NCBI GenBank assembly: GCA_027943335.1
Contig: BSBK01007726.1
Coordinates: 248,001-312,000, forward strand
Source of the DNA: Chamaecyparis obtusa
Taxonomy: Eukaryota; Streptophyta; Pinopsida; Cupressales; Cupressaceae
Reading direction: 5' to 3'
Length of the DNA stretch: 64,000 nucleotides
Every line of letters begins with the position of its first letter. Within the stretch, counting starts at the first letter, position 1. Shown one piece after another: positions 10,737 to 21,796 of the stretch. A program made the translations under genes and the position numbers. The notes under the pieces are model-generated. The model searched no databases, was not told the DNA's origin, and saw only the letters and a program-made list of their open reading frames with translations.

Positions 10737-12830
10737 CTCAATCAATACTTCTTCTTGATGAATGGGAGGAGTGTTACTACAAAGAGTTTCAACCTCTTGT
10801 GTACTTGCAAATGCCTCTTTAAACTTATCCAAATCCATTTATGTGGCCGCCAAAGTGACTTTTACACTATCAATGAAAATTGAGTCATGTTTGAATGTCT
10901 CTGATATGGGTGCTAACTTATCTTCCTTTGATATTGTTTCAACTGCTAGTGTTGAGTCCTAGGGACCTGTCATAGGTACATTAGTAGTCTCTAACTCTTT
11001 TGCAACCATAGTGAGTATTTCAGCTTTGGGCGCAGTAGCTAGAGACATGTGCCTGTTCATGAAGACCTCAAATGCTTTCTCTATTTCTTTAGTAACCAAT
11101 TCATAGTTCTTGTCCATTATGTGCAAGGTCCTTGGCTTGGTTCTAAGATGTGGTTTCACTAGATCTAGCAATAGAGATTTCTCCTCTAGAGAACATACTG
11201 GAAGGGTTTCATGTAGAATCTTTTCTCTTATCCTTAAATCCTCTTCAATAGCCCATCTCTTTTAGAATTCTAAGATGTTCCACACATTATCAGGGATCAT
11301 AGTCTTTAGTTCTAAGACTATCTTCTTAAACTTCAACATATGTTTGACAACCATTACATGTATCTCTAATTTGTCAATCATACTGTATTTCTCATAGAAC
11401 TTTCCTACTTGATCAATTCTTCCTTCATCAACAATTCTTGTGCTTAACACACAAAGACTAGGTTTAAAACTTACTTCAGGAGCAGCTTGAGTGTTCTTTC
11501 TATTCCTTGTTACTCACGAGGATGGATGACTAATGCTATTTTCTTTCTTCCTCATAGGCATTTCCTTATACTCGGGAGGAGCAGTAAGGTCAATGGTTTC
11601 CTTGGGCATAGAAGGAGTAACATCAGTTTTAACCTTCTAAACATCAGATTTCTCAATTTTTACCTTCTTCAGCTTGGGATCTTCTGATTTTGACTTTTCT
11701 ATTGTTGCACTCTCAATTTCCAAAGAAATCTTCTTTTCTCTTGCTTTGTCTAGGTCTTCTTGAGATACTCCATGGATTCTCAAGATCTCTGAGGTAACCT
11801 TGGCAACCTTCCTCTTTGTTGTTGCACTATTTAGAACAACATCAACTTCTTTTTTTTTCTCTTTATAGGTTCCCCATCTTGGCTCATTAGGGTCTTTAGG
11901 GGATGTAAGCAATAATTGTGCATATGCTTCTAGGACTTGTTCATCAAATTCATACCCAAGTGGATGGATCCACTTTGTCCTTGTTTGAACTACCTCAATG
12001 CATGTTGTGTCAGTATCAACCATAAAACAAATAGTATCCTTATACTTATCAACTATTTTCTCTAGAATTCTAAATCTCATCTGCATCTTAGTCCTGAATG
12101 TCTTCAACTCTAGTGTCATGTAATCTCTTAGAGTGTTCTCATTAGATGCCTTGAAGGATATCTATGGCATAGTGGGAATAGTCCTATCAAGGTATAAATC
12201 TGACACATTTCTAACAATATGGAAATACATATATATGATCAAAGACCCAAATCTAAATATCTTGGTCTTATCATGCTTGATGGCCTTAATGTTATCTATC
12301 AATTGTGCACACAAGATCTCACACAGATTGAACTCTCTATTCTCTTTCACAAGTCTTATGGCTGCAAGAATTGTGGCCACAAACACAATGTTTACCTTGT
12401 TAGTGTGTTGGAACCTGTAACCTAGTATCATGGACATCATTTTGATGTCATCTTGCTCAATAGGCTCTATGGTCATTCCATGCCTATCACTTCTTGACTT
12501 GCAAGTTTTCTCAACAAGTTTTCTCACATCTTTTTTGACTGGAAGGACAGTGCCTATTTTAGAGAGGCTTATCATCTCATGAATTAGGTCACTAGTAATT
12601 CTGACCGACACTTCACCTATCCAAAATAGGTCATCATGAATCTTGCTCAATAGTATATTGATCCATTCTGATTTGTAGAACTCATATACCGTAGCATAAT
12701 CCACTATAGGGTGATTATCCCACTGTGCATACTCATTCATGAAGGTTTTGTCTGGTTTCATCATTGTTTCCATGTGTGCCCCTAATCTGTCCAATCCTAC
12801 TAGCTCTTTCTTACAATATATATATGCCCT
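10737..12830 (-). pseudogene. Element A ORF2, middle part between B and the solo LTR
   Basis: The open stretches 12794-12162, 12119-11637, 11450-11262 and 11171-10959 are all in the same phase and are separated by single stops (for example TAG near 12160 and 11637). They are one decayed ORF. Motifs shared with B's ORF2 in order: WINILLSKIHDDLFW, ITSDLIHEMISL, FGSLIIYMYFHI, and YKDTICFMVDTD. After these the sequence becomes lysine/glutamate-rich, as in B. With both insertions subtracted, the whole ORF2 spans about 1,043 codons (14451 to 2524). The function is unknown. It is a genuine homologue of the B protein, not a copy: sequence identity is low and is confined mostly to the motifs. Confidence 0.78.
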
Positions 12831-14305
12831 TGTTGAACCTACAACTGATTTATAACTGATTGAAGAGATTGTTGAAACAGTGATTGAAGATCATATGAAA
12901 AGAGGTTGTTTAGATATACAATATGTTAAATTAGTATTATGTTGTCATTGATGTCAACTAGTTTTATATTAGTGTGACAAGTACTTATCTTGTAAGTTAT
13001 CTTATCGAGACATCTAAAGAATGGTGGAAGATGGTCACATCAGATGAGGATAAGGAATGCTATGGATAACTTATTGATGAGTCTTTGATCTCATTATGTT
13101 GACTTTAGTATGTTGTATTCATCTATTATGGAGAACAAAACTGAAAGACACAAAATAGTGTTTGTCAGTAAAATAAAACAACTTAATGTTTACCGAGGAT
13201 CTCAATACACCGACGACAATATACACTAATGCATTTCTTTGTTAAACAAGGAAAAATAGAATTGAACTAAATGATTAGTTTAGCCGACAAATTGATGAGC
13301 TAGATTCGGATGATGTGGAGAGTGAAACTTAGTTACAAGGATCTACGGCTAACAAAATTCAAGGAAGATCTGATGGAGGTAATTTAAACGTGTTAATGAA
13401 ACATCAGCTGAGGAGGTTTAAAGTAGCAAAATTAGTGGATATGATTAAGCGGAAAAATCTGATGGATGAAATTAAAATAGTTTACATGTTTATTTAAGGA
13501 AATGGAAAATACATTGTAAATGGTGATGATGCAAAAAGGGTAAAAGAAGGAGATACTGCAAGAGTAGGGCGTGAACCAATATTCATGCAATTCTGATCAT
13601 ACAGGTTAATGAACCAAGCTGCAGAACAAGAACCGAGTTGAATAAAGCATATTACTGAGTGATTGTAAGTGAAATTGTTGTTAAGATTTGAAGTGATATA
13701 TTGGTCAGAAGTATTTGTAAGATCAAAACATTGATCTGTTATTTGCAATTTGTTGTATTAAGGTAGATCAACCTACTGTTACTTTCTAATAATTTTCAAT
13801 AGTGTAAATCTCTTAATTGAGTGGACTTTTGAGTCTTATTTATGTTTCATTTTGATAAGTGAAACATTGTTATCCTGTAAACCCTCACAGTGAGTGACAA
13901 AGTGGTTGAAAGATGACTTCTAGTGTAAAATCCTCTAACAAGGTCACACCTGACAGTGTGTATTGTAACCTTTAACAGGGTTGGGTCTTCACTGACCTCA
14001 CTTTAGAAGAGTGAAAATTTTGGGTTTCTGGTTCCCAGGTGGTTTTTCCCTTAACAGGGTTTCCACGTTAAATCATTGTGTTATGTGTTGATTGTGATAT
14101 CTTTTTTCTATCATACTTTAAATTTCAACTATTTGGTTTAATTGGTAATGACTAAGAGTTTTAACTGAAGATCAGTAAAAACACTGACAAAGAATCATAT
14201 ATTTGTTTACCGACTGATAGAAATTTGAGAAATAGTGTTTTGGATTATTCATTTTGTTTTGGGACTTGGATAACTAATTCGCCCCCCCTCTTAGTTATTC
14301 TAACA
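12831..14305 (+). mobile_element. Solo LTR inserted in ORF2 of element A
   Basis: 1,475 bp with TG...CA ends (TGTTGAACC... to ...ATTCTAACA) and a perfect 5-bp target duplication GCCCT (12826-12830 and 14306-14310). No internal region, primer site or second LTR is present, so it is the product of LTR-LTR recombination. The end CCCCCCCTCTTAGTTATTCTAACA-type resembles the LTR ends of A and B when those are read on their coding strand, which suggests a copia-like relative in plus orientation. The short ORFs inside it are not supported. Confidence 0.88.
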
Positions 14306-14310
14306 GCCCT

Positions 14311-14451
14311 AATGTCCTCGACATGCATAACACCCATAGGCATGTGGGAGAATGCCCCTTCTAGGTCATCCAAGGTGGATTTAAAAGGGTGCCTCTTGAA
14401 TACATATGTTTTCTTCTCTGCAACATCAAATACTATAGGAGTAGCCATCAC
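14311..14451 (-). pseudogene. Element A ORF2, N-terminal part
   Basis: Begins at an ATG at 14451 and runs 47 codons to the solo LTR. Subtracting the solo LTR and one duplication (1,480 bp) leaves 177 nt between 14451 and the codon at 12794, a multiple of three, and there is no stop across the junction. The frame was therefore intact here when the solo LTR's parent inserted. B's ORF2 starts at the same distance after its ORF1. Confidence 0.72.
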
Positions 14452-14874
14452 TTACTTGGATATCACTTTCCAAATGATCTTGAAGACTTCTTGAATTGGT
14501 GTGATGAACTAGGTTTTCTGCAACCAATCAAATGCACAGCAAATGACTTGATGAATAAAATTGTAATCCTTATCAATCAAATGCTAGGGCTCTTCTGCTC
14601 TCCAATCTCTTTGAATTCAAATGCAATGAGAGATTTAAAAACTTTTGTGTACTTAAAAGTAGAAAATCTACCATTAATGCTTATCATGTAAACCAGACCA
14701 TCACTTGAAAATTTCTAACTTTCATTCTTCAAACAATCAGCTAGTGCACTCTTGCACATAGGTTTTGCTAGTCTCCAAAAGCTTAAGTTCAAAGGTGCAT
14801 ACTCTGAATGTGAGTATACCAGCCACACAAGGATGTAGAGATAAATTAGCTCCCCCTATGACCTTGAGGGCCAT

Positions 14875-15964
14875 TCATCTAGATGTAGAGGGTGTGTCCA
14901 TTGTGGATGCATCCAATACATACTCATCAACCTTATCCATCTTTTCTTCTGACCAAATCAAGCTCACATCCTCTGAAGCTTTCACAAACTTCACTTCTCC
15001 TTCAGGATCCACTACTAGTTCTTCGGGCTTTTTAGGGCTTTCCTGACCTTGCATCCTTGATGTAAAAAACTTTGAGATGTGTCCAACCTTGTTACAATAG
15101 TGACAAATGACTGGAGGCCTTATATTCCTCGACACATTGACATGGGTCACCATTTTACATTGTCTAGTTGAGTGACCATTATAGTTACATATCTGACATG
15201 TAATATCCTAAGAACTTCTTACATTTGACTGATTCTAATTTCTTTGATTATGCTGAGTCTTGTTCTTCTGATTTATTTTACAATTCATAGCTCTATGACC
15301 AAATTTATCGCATGAATAAAAAGTTCCTTGCTATACGTCCATGCTTGTTACATGAATAAAAAGTGTAGTCTACTTGCTTGCACTCATTCTTAGGTGGCTC
15401 AATATGATCTTTAGTCTGACTTCCAGTCACCTTAGCATCTGAGGTGTCTTCTGGTGTTTTCATTTTTGCTCGCATGTTGTCAATCTGATTTTTTGCTTCA
15501 TTGTATCTAATGCAACTCTTATCTCTGTTAATTATTCTTACATATAATTGAGATTCTATTAGATTAGAAGTGGTGTGCAATTTATCAATATGATTCTTTG
15601 CCTCTTTCAATTCGGATTCCAAGATTTCTTTGTTGTTTCTTAGCTCAAAAATTGCCATGTTTGCTTGCCTTAGTTGAAGGTTCTCTTTAACCTATTCATT
15701 ATAGACATCTTGATTGTTAGTTAGCTTATCATCAAATTCTTCAAGTTGTTCTTTTAGGGATGAATTTTCTTCATTAAGCTTCTTGATCGTTATCCCTAAA
15801 TCACTGGTAGAGCATTCTTTCAAATCCTTTCTTAGCCTTTTGATGACTCTTTGAGCATCACTGACTTTTTCTTTTAGTTCTTCAATTTCTTTTTCAGATC
15901 TATCCAGGTCTTCAAGAGGAGCTTCAAGATTTCTTTTCAGATGTTTCATTTCTACTTTTTCCAT
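14875..15964 (-). pseudogene. Element A ORF1: coiled-coil / zinc-knuckle protein, frameshifted
   Basis: Starts at 15964, 42 nt from the primer site. The stretches 15964-15692 and 15658-15305 are in one phase and form a Leu/Glu/Lys-rich coiled coil, including EEIEELKEKVSDAQ-type heptads. Decayed zinc knuckles follow: YSCNKHGRIARNF and a YSCDKFGHRAMNC form (both with the first Cys lost), an intact CQICNYNGHSTRQC near 15155-15200, and CHYCNKVGHISKFF with the last Cys lost. A shift of phase lies between 15305 and 15153. It is homologous in layout to B's intact ORF1 (8350-9543). Confidence 0.75.
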
Positions 15965-16005
15965 GATCTCCTCAAGTGGTTAAACTTCTTTGCTGAAGAC
16001 CAGGG

Positions 16006-16016
16006 CTCTGATACCA
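16006..16016 (-). promoter_or_regulatory. Primer binding site of A (tRNA-iMet type)
   Basis: The plus strand CTCTGATACCA is the complement of TGGTATCAGAG. It lies 2 nt from the right LTR (16019) and fixes the strand of A as minus. Confidence 0.92.
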
Positions 16017-16018
16017 AT

Positions 16019-17154
16019 TGTTAGGAATGGAAACACTAAGAGGGGGGGGGGGGGGGGGAAGGGGGGCGTGAATCAGTGTTCACAGTATTTTATCTTTTTT
16101 CTTATTCTTTAAACTGAAATTAAATACTTAAGTACTGAAATGAACATCCACATAAACATGAAACATGAAATCAACACATAACACCAATATGGTTACAGGG
16201 AAACCCAAATAGGTAAAAACCCTAGTGGGAATTGACACCCACTAGTATTCTATACTAGTATTTTATGATCCTTGTTAGAAGATCCTTAACCCTATTAGGA
16301 GTTGCTTTACAATGCATTAAGTACATTAGACCTTGTCAAGGGCCAGACCCTATTAGGATCCTTTTACAATAAACCATGTTAAGGGTGTGGACTCACTATC
16401 CTAGAGCTCACTGCTCAGGTGGTGAAGGCTACAACCTTCTGATCTTAGATAGACACTTTATCTACTGGATGAACTGTCATTGTGACACTTCTTGGCTAAT
16501 CAGTTCCTTTGATGCACTGATGCTTTAACCTCTTGCAAAGCTTTAATACATCTTACCAACTCTTAGCACACTTCTACTTTTCTTGTTTTAACTCTCTATT
16601 GAATTCCTTACTAATTACAATGGGTGCATCTCATATTTATATGTGCATACAAAACAAATAACTAGGTCGACCCTTTAACCAATTACATACAATGCTTCCA
16701 AGTGAATTGGCTCAAGTGTGTTTACAAAAAAAAATATTTACATGTTAGCAACCTAATTACAATAGGTGCATAGCCTTTACAACATTAGAATATAATTGCA
16801 AATCAAAATGCTAATAGTCGGTTGTTTACTCTATTCTTCTCTGGCACAAACTGGCTGTGTAAATTCAACTATCTGTAACTTTGTCATACTTGCATATCTG
16901 ATCATGCACTCATAGAATAAGCATGAATATAGTCTAACCAACTTATCTTCTAGGGTGAATACCATAACTCGGTCATACGCACATGCGTTGATGCTTTGAG
17001 CTTCAACTACTCTGTATACTATCTAGTCTTCAACATTTAGCCAATTTTTGGTCTTCTCATCAAGTGCGCTGACTCCAAACTACTATATGACTTTGTTGCC
17101 ATAATGACAACACTATACTAAGTCATATACATTAGTATAGCCAACTTTCCAACA
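16019..17154 (-). repeat. Element A right LTR (5' LTR in element orientation)
   Basis: Pairs with 1103-2217. Near its end it carries a run of 17 G (16042-16058), AA, then 6 G, where the other LTR has only AGAGGGGG. This is a local expansion after insertion or a cloning/assembly artefact. Confidence 0.9.
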
Positions 17155-17248
17155 TCTCTCCTTTGAGAATTTGGATTAAGCATAGATCCTATATTCCCCA
17201 CACATTCAATACATTACATTCTTAGATGTAACATCCTTATATCTTACA
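17155..17248 (+). repeat. Element C 5' LTR, last part
   Basis: Continues the 5' LTR after element A, starting with the second TCTCT duplication, and ends CTTACA at 17248. It matches 23267-23346 in the 3' LTR. Confidence 0.88.
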
Positions 17249-17251
17249 TTT

Positions 17252-17265
17252 TGGTGAGCCTGACA
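17252..17265 (+). promoter_or_regulatory. Probable primer binding site of C
   Basis: TGGTGAGCCTGACA begins 3 nt after the 5' LTR, the usual place for a primer site. It is not of the iMet type used by A, B, D, F and G. The tRNA cannot be named without a search. Confidence 0.55.
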
Positions 17266-17403
17266 TACTTACCCCTTTTATTTTGTGGAATTAGATGCCC
17301 TATTGTGTTTTATGGTGTTAGATCTTACATGTATTAGATTTATTTTATATGTTTGCATCTCATATAAAATCAAAATATTTGGTGTTAGTTTAGTTCATTT
17401 GCA

Positions 17404-20400
17404 TTGCATTGGTATATGAACTTTACTACCTTTAGTCCTACTTATAACATTTCTGTTAGACAAAGTCATAGAATCATGGGTCCCTTTGATCCCAAGTGTT
17501 CTTCTCCTTTCCTTAGGATCCTGAATGACAATTTGATTATTCATGATTCTAATCCTACTATGGAGCAAAAGTCTTCTCACTCATCTCATGATGAGGATGA
17601 TGCTTTAAGAGTTCCTCCTAAACAAGTCCAAAAGCTTTCAACCAAACTTGATAAAATGGGTAATTGTCTTATTCAAGAAAACCATAATCAAGATTCTATT
17701 CAAGCTATAGAGGCTCTTAAGAAATTTCTTCATGATAGTGATCAAGGTGTTAATCTCTTGCATGGTATTACTCATCTTGTGCATTCAAATGTTAAACCTT
17801 TAGTTCAAGAAGCTCAAGATTTAGGATTCACTCCTCCTATCACTAGTGTGGAACCTTCTTCCATTCCTTTACCTAGCATTCCTACCTATACTCCTCCTTT
17901 GGTGACTACGATAGTGCCCTCTATTCTTATGAGTGTTCCTCCTGCATCACAACCTTCCTATCATAATGTTCCTTTTACTTATTCCAATCCTCTTCCAACT
18001 ATGGTTCCAAGTGCTCCTCTGGTTGTGTCTTCCATTCATGTTTCTTCATACACTTTACCTAGTGTTTCAAATGTTTTGATACCTCCTATTTTCTCTAATG
18101 ATTCAACAATAATCAGTTTGGCTCAAAATGTGTCATATTTACAACAAAAACTTGCATCCTTGACTCAAAATAAGTTTAGCATTCCTACATGTGACATGGG
18201 AAGTCCTTTGTCCCTAGATATCATTTGTACTCTCATTCCTCAGCAAGCTCATATGCCTCATCTTGAGAATTACAATGGTAAGGGAGACCATGTTACTCAT
18301 GTTAAAACATTTCAAATCCTTTGTACTGAATATGCTCATGACCATAGGATTTTAGCTAAGTTATTTTCTAGAACTTTTCGTGACAAGGCCTTACAATGGT
18401 ATCGTTCCTTGCCTCCTTATTCTATTGACTCTTTTCCAAAACTTGCTAATGCTTTTATTCAACAATTTCAAAATAACATTGGTTCGCAAGTGTCTTTGAC
18501 TTATTTGATGCATTGTAAAAAAAATGCTAAGGAAAAATTGAGTGAATTCATTGGTAGATTTAAGAATTTGCATGCTCGGATTTCTTATCATGTTCTTGAT
18601 ATGGATATTCAATCTATGTTTATTTTAAATTACAAAAGGATATTAGAGATAAGATTCTACTTACTGAATTTACCTCTTTTCAACAACTTTGTGCAGTGCT
18701 TCATCATTATCAATTACAAGTGAGTCAATTTGAGAGAAACACTCCAATGGCTCATGTTCTAGTTGATAAGAGTGATGCTACTCCTAATCCCAACAAATTT
18801 AAAAAATTCAACAACTATGTCAAGATCAATAAACAAGTGAATGTAGTTGCTAATCTCATTGTTGTTGCATACCACAATTCCACTTTTGCATCCACTGCTT
18901 TCCGATTAAATCGTACGTTTAGTCCTCTCTTTGAATCTTTACATTCCATTATGAATAGGTTGGTAACTACTAATATGATTTCTTTACCTCCTATTCGACC
19001 TCTTTTACCTGCTATAGTAGCATCCAAACCTTTTGATCCTAAAGATTTTTGTCAATATCATCGTCATAATGGTCATGATACCAAGAAGTGTTATTCTTTA
19101 AAACATAAGGTTCAAGACTTAATTGATTCTAATGCCTTATCTATTGATAATCTTGATGGTAGTGGGAACAAATATGTCTCTCCCCCTAATCAAAATCTTC
19201 AAATCTATATAAATTCTTTACCTACTCATGATGCTAAGACTATTTCTTAACCATCTTCTATGGATATTATTTATGATTCAAAGATGGATGATCTTAATCA
19301 CATTGTTAATCAAGTGGAGCATGTTGTTCAATCTGTATCTTCCCCTCCACTTCAAATTCAACCTCAAGCTCCACCTCAACCTATACCAAAACCAAAACCT
19401 AAATTGAAATCTCAACCTAAACGTAAAAAAAAACCTAAGAATAAGAGACCTCGGGAAATTTTGATTACCTTTGATGATATTGAGACTATTAAAGCTCTTG
19501 ATGGTCCCCTTTACATTTATACTAGGATTTCTTAGATTCCTACACGTGGTTGTCTTGTTTATCCTACATCTTTAGTCAATGTTATTACTGAAGAAAATAT
19601 TTTTATGAAAAACCTACAATGTGATTCTTATAATACATCTGATGTGTGGATTCAAACTTGCAATGGTTTTGTTTATCCATCATTTGGTTCTATTGACTTG
19701 CTAGTCAAACTTTGTGGTAAGATTGTGAACACTACCTTTATTGTTGTTCCTACTTCTGATCAATTTCAAGTTAAGCTTGGTTTTCCATGGTTAAATTCCA
19801 TGCATGTTGTTCCCTGTCCTATCCATAAGTGTCTTAAATTTATTCATGATGAAGTGAAGATGATTAATCATAGTTTATATCAACCTTCTAGGCCTAGGGA
19901 TTGAGCTACCATTGATTTCTTTTGGCCTTCATTACCTAATTCATGTCCTTCTTGGCCTGATAATATTTTTTGTTCATATCAAGCCTATAAGCATCATAAG
20001 ATTCTTGAGTTAAGCATGCCTCCATTAGATCTTAATCATGGTCTTTTACCTACACCTTACATACCTCCTTTATCCATGGCTTCTAGCTTTGTTAATCAAG
20101 CTCCTAGTGTTGCTTGTCACTCTGCTGAGAATCCTACTAATCCTCCTATAGAACCTATGAAGGATTTGATAGTTGTTCCTCCTAGTTCTCAACATATTTC
20201 AAATAAGAAAAAATGTAATCGATTTGCTAATGAACATCGTAAGAAGTGTCATGCTCAAGAAAAGGCTCTTGTTTCTATTATTTAGATTTCTTTACCTTCT
20301 TTTGATAAGCCTATGCATGATATTGTTAATAATGATGTTAAAATGCAAGATTATGATGATTCTATTTGTATCTTAGATCCTATTTTGATTAATCTAGATG

Positions 20401-20624
20401 AAGAAGATCCTCTTGATGATACTAATGATGTTAATGATGAATATGAGACTTTTTACATTGACATTGATTTACCTAATATGCTTTCATCACAATTGACACT
20501 TACACCTAGTATCGAACATTGTGATTCTCAAGAGGATCCTTGTTTGGAACTAGCCATCATTCCTACTGTATTGGATATAGTCCCTCTTGCGAGTTACCCA
20601 CCTTCCCTAAATGATATAGAATGA
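17404..20624 (+). pseudogene. Element C gag-protease frame, no reverse transcriptase
   Basis: The first frame, 17404 to about 18625, has a Pro/Ser-rich N-terminal part and then a Retrotrans_gag-type domain (about 18240-18625; DKALQWYRSLPPYSID, MHCKKNAKEKLSEFIGRF). A shift of phase near 18625 moves the frame, which then stays in one phase from 18696 to 20624 with four stops (about 19250, 19535, 19904, 20285), most explicable by C to T. It includes the knuckle FCQYHRHNGHDTKKC (about 19047-19090), typical of Tat/Athila gag. A protease-like section (about 19545-19890) ends in LGFPWLNSMHVVP, but the usual catalytic D-T/S-G triplet is not seen: YPT stands where it would be expected. An acidic tail reaches 20624. 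No RT follows, so the element depended on others. Confidence 0.75.
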
Positions 20625-21796
20625 GATGGGGAGAGTAGGTGGCGTGCTTGACTGGCTTTTCCTTTATGGTATCTTTTGTGTGTTTTCCTATCATACTATT
20701 TTTTTTTTGTGATGTGTTTGCTAAATGTTGTTAGATTCTTTGATATGACCCTTGTTGCTTTGTTGGCGCAAGGTGATAAAGGAATCGAACCTGTTGTATA
20801 ATTCCTCTATATGTATCTCTATTCTTCTATATGTTGCTTCATGTTATGTTGTGCCAGTGCTATTATTCATAAATGTTCCTCATGTAGTCCGTTTGGTTTT
20901 GCGACTTGGTAGCACTGATTCTTTTTGGTCTCCATGTTGTGGTCCAAAAAGGCCCTTCTTCATAATTCTTATGTGTTCTTTCCTCCATTTTGATTTTAGT
21001 TATACTTTCTTTGAGGAATGATGTCAATTCATTTTAAATAATATATATTATCTTATGATCATACTGACCCCATGGTAGGTAGATCCCTTCTGTATTTTTT
21101 GTATGTTTATGTGGTATTTCCCTTGATTTGTCTTTGTTTGGGGGCATCTCGTAGTGGAAACATAATCAATGGAGTTTTTTATGTTTCTGTTAAAGCCATT
21201 GCTCCTGTTAAAGTGTTAGCAATGACTTCAACATGGGGGCATACGCTCTCCTCACCTGTTGCACACACACACTTTCAATATACGCATATTTTTTTCAAGG
21301 AACTTCTCTCCCTTTATGGATTAGTGACTAATCCATAAAGACTGGATTTTTATTTAGGATCTCTTGATCCCTCCAATTTCAAATTTTTGATCTCTTAAGG
21401 TCGAAGGTGTCCTTAAGATTGGATCTTTTTTTTTCTTTTTTGTTTTACTCTTATGGAATAGAATATTCCCGAGGGTGAATCTTTGATGGGTTGACTAGTG
21501 AGTAGCCACATTCACTAGGTGGTTCAATTCCATCTTTCCAATTGTGCCATTTCTTTGTGTGGTTCACAATGGGACATAAGTTCTCATTTGGTGAGGTAAT
21601 CACAACCTCTCTCTCTTTCTCTTTTCTAGAGGTGTCTCTCTTATTGTAATCTTGGAGTTGACAAAGACTTGAGTCCTTAGGGGATTGAGGATTCCTTTGT
21701 CCCTTTGATTTTAAAAAGATTATATTTTCATTATGATCTCCTTTACCAAGAGGTTCCGTCGAGTCTATACTCTTTCTAAAGTGGGGGCTAAATATA
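20625..21796. other. Element C 3' non-coding region
   Basis: No supported ORF. A purine-rich run (GAGATGGGGAGAGTAGG, about 20623) directly follows the coding frame. G-rich phrases lie near 21124 and 21228, and AAGTGGGGGCTAAATA at about 21778 is the best polypurine-tract candidate before the 3' LTR; it resembles AAGAGGGGCAAATA before E's 3' LTR. Confidence 0.5.

Larger units (their letters stand above)
1103..17154 (-). mobile_element. Element A: pol-less LTR retrotransposon with two ORFs, nested in C
   Basis: The ends are TG...CA and the 5-bp target duplication TCTCT is perfect (1098-1102 and 17155-17159). Removing the element restores the LTR of C. The LTRs are 1103-2217 and 16019-17154. The strand is minus, because the primer-site complement abuts the right LTR and the polypurine complement abuts the left LTR. 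After subtracting B (with one duplication) and the solo LTR (with one duplication), the internal region is about 5.0 kb, almost the same as B's 5.05 kb. It encodes ORF1 (coiled coil plus zinc knuckles) and the long ORF2. No protease, integrase or reverse transcriptase motif is visible in any frame, so it is non-autonomous. Confidence 0.93.

Noticed and set aside
12924..14305. A solo LTR starting at TGTTAAATT (12924)
   Set aside because: No target duplication fits there (CAATA versus GCCCT). The start at 12831 gives a perfect GCCCT pair.
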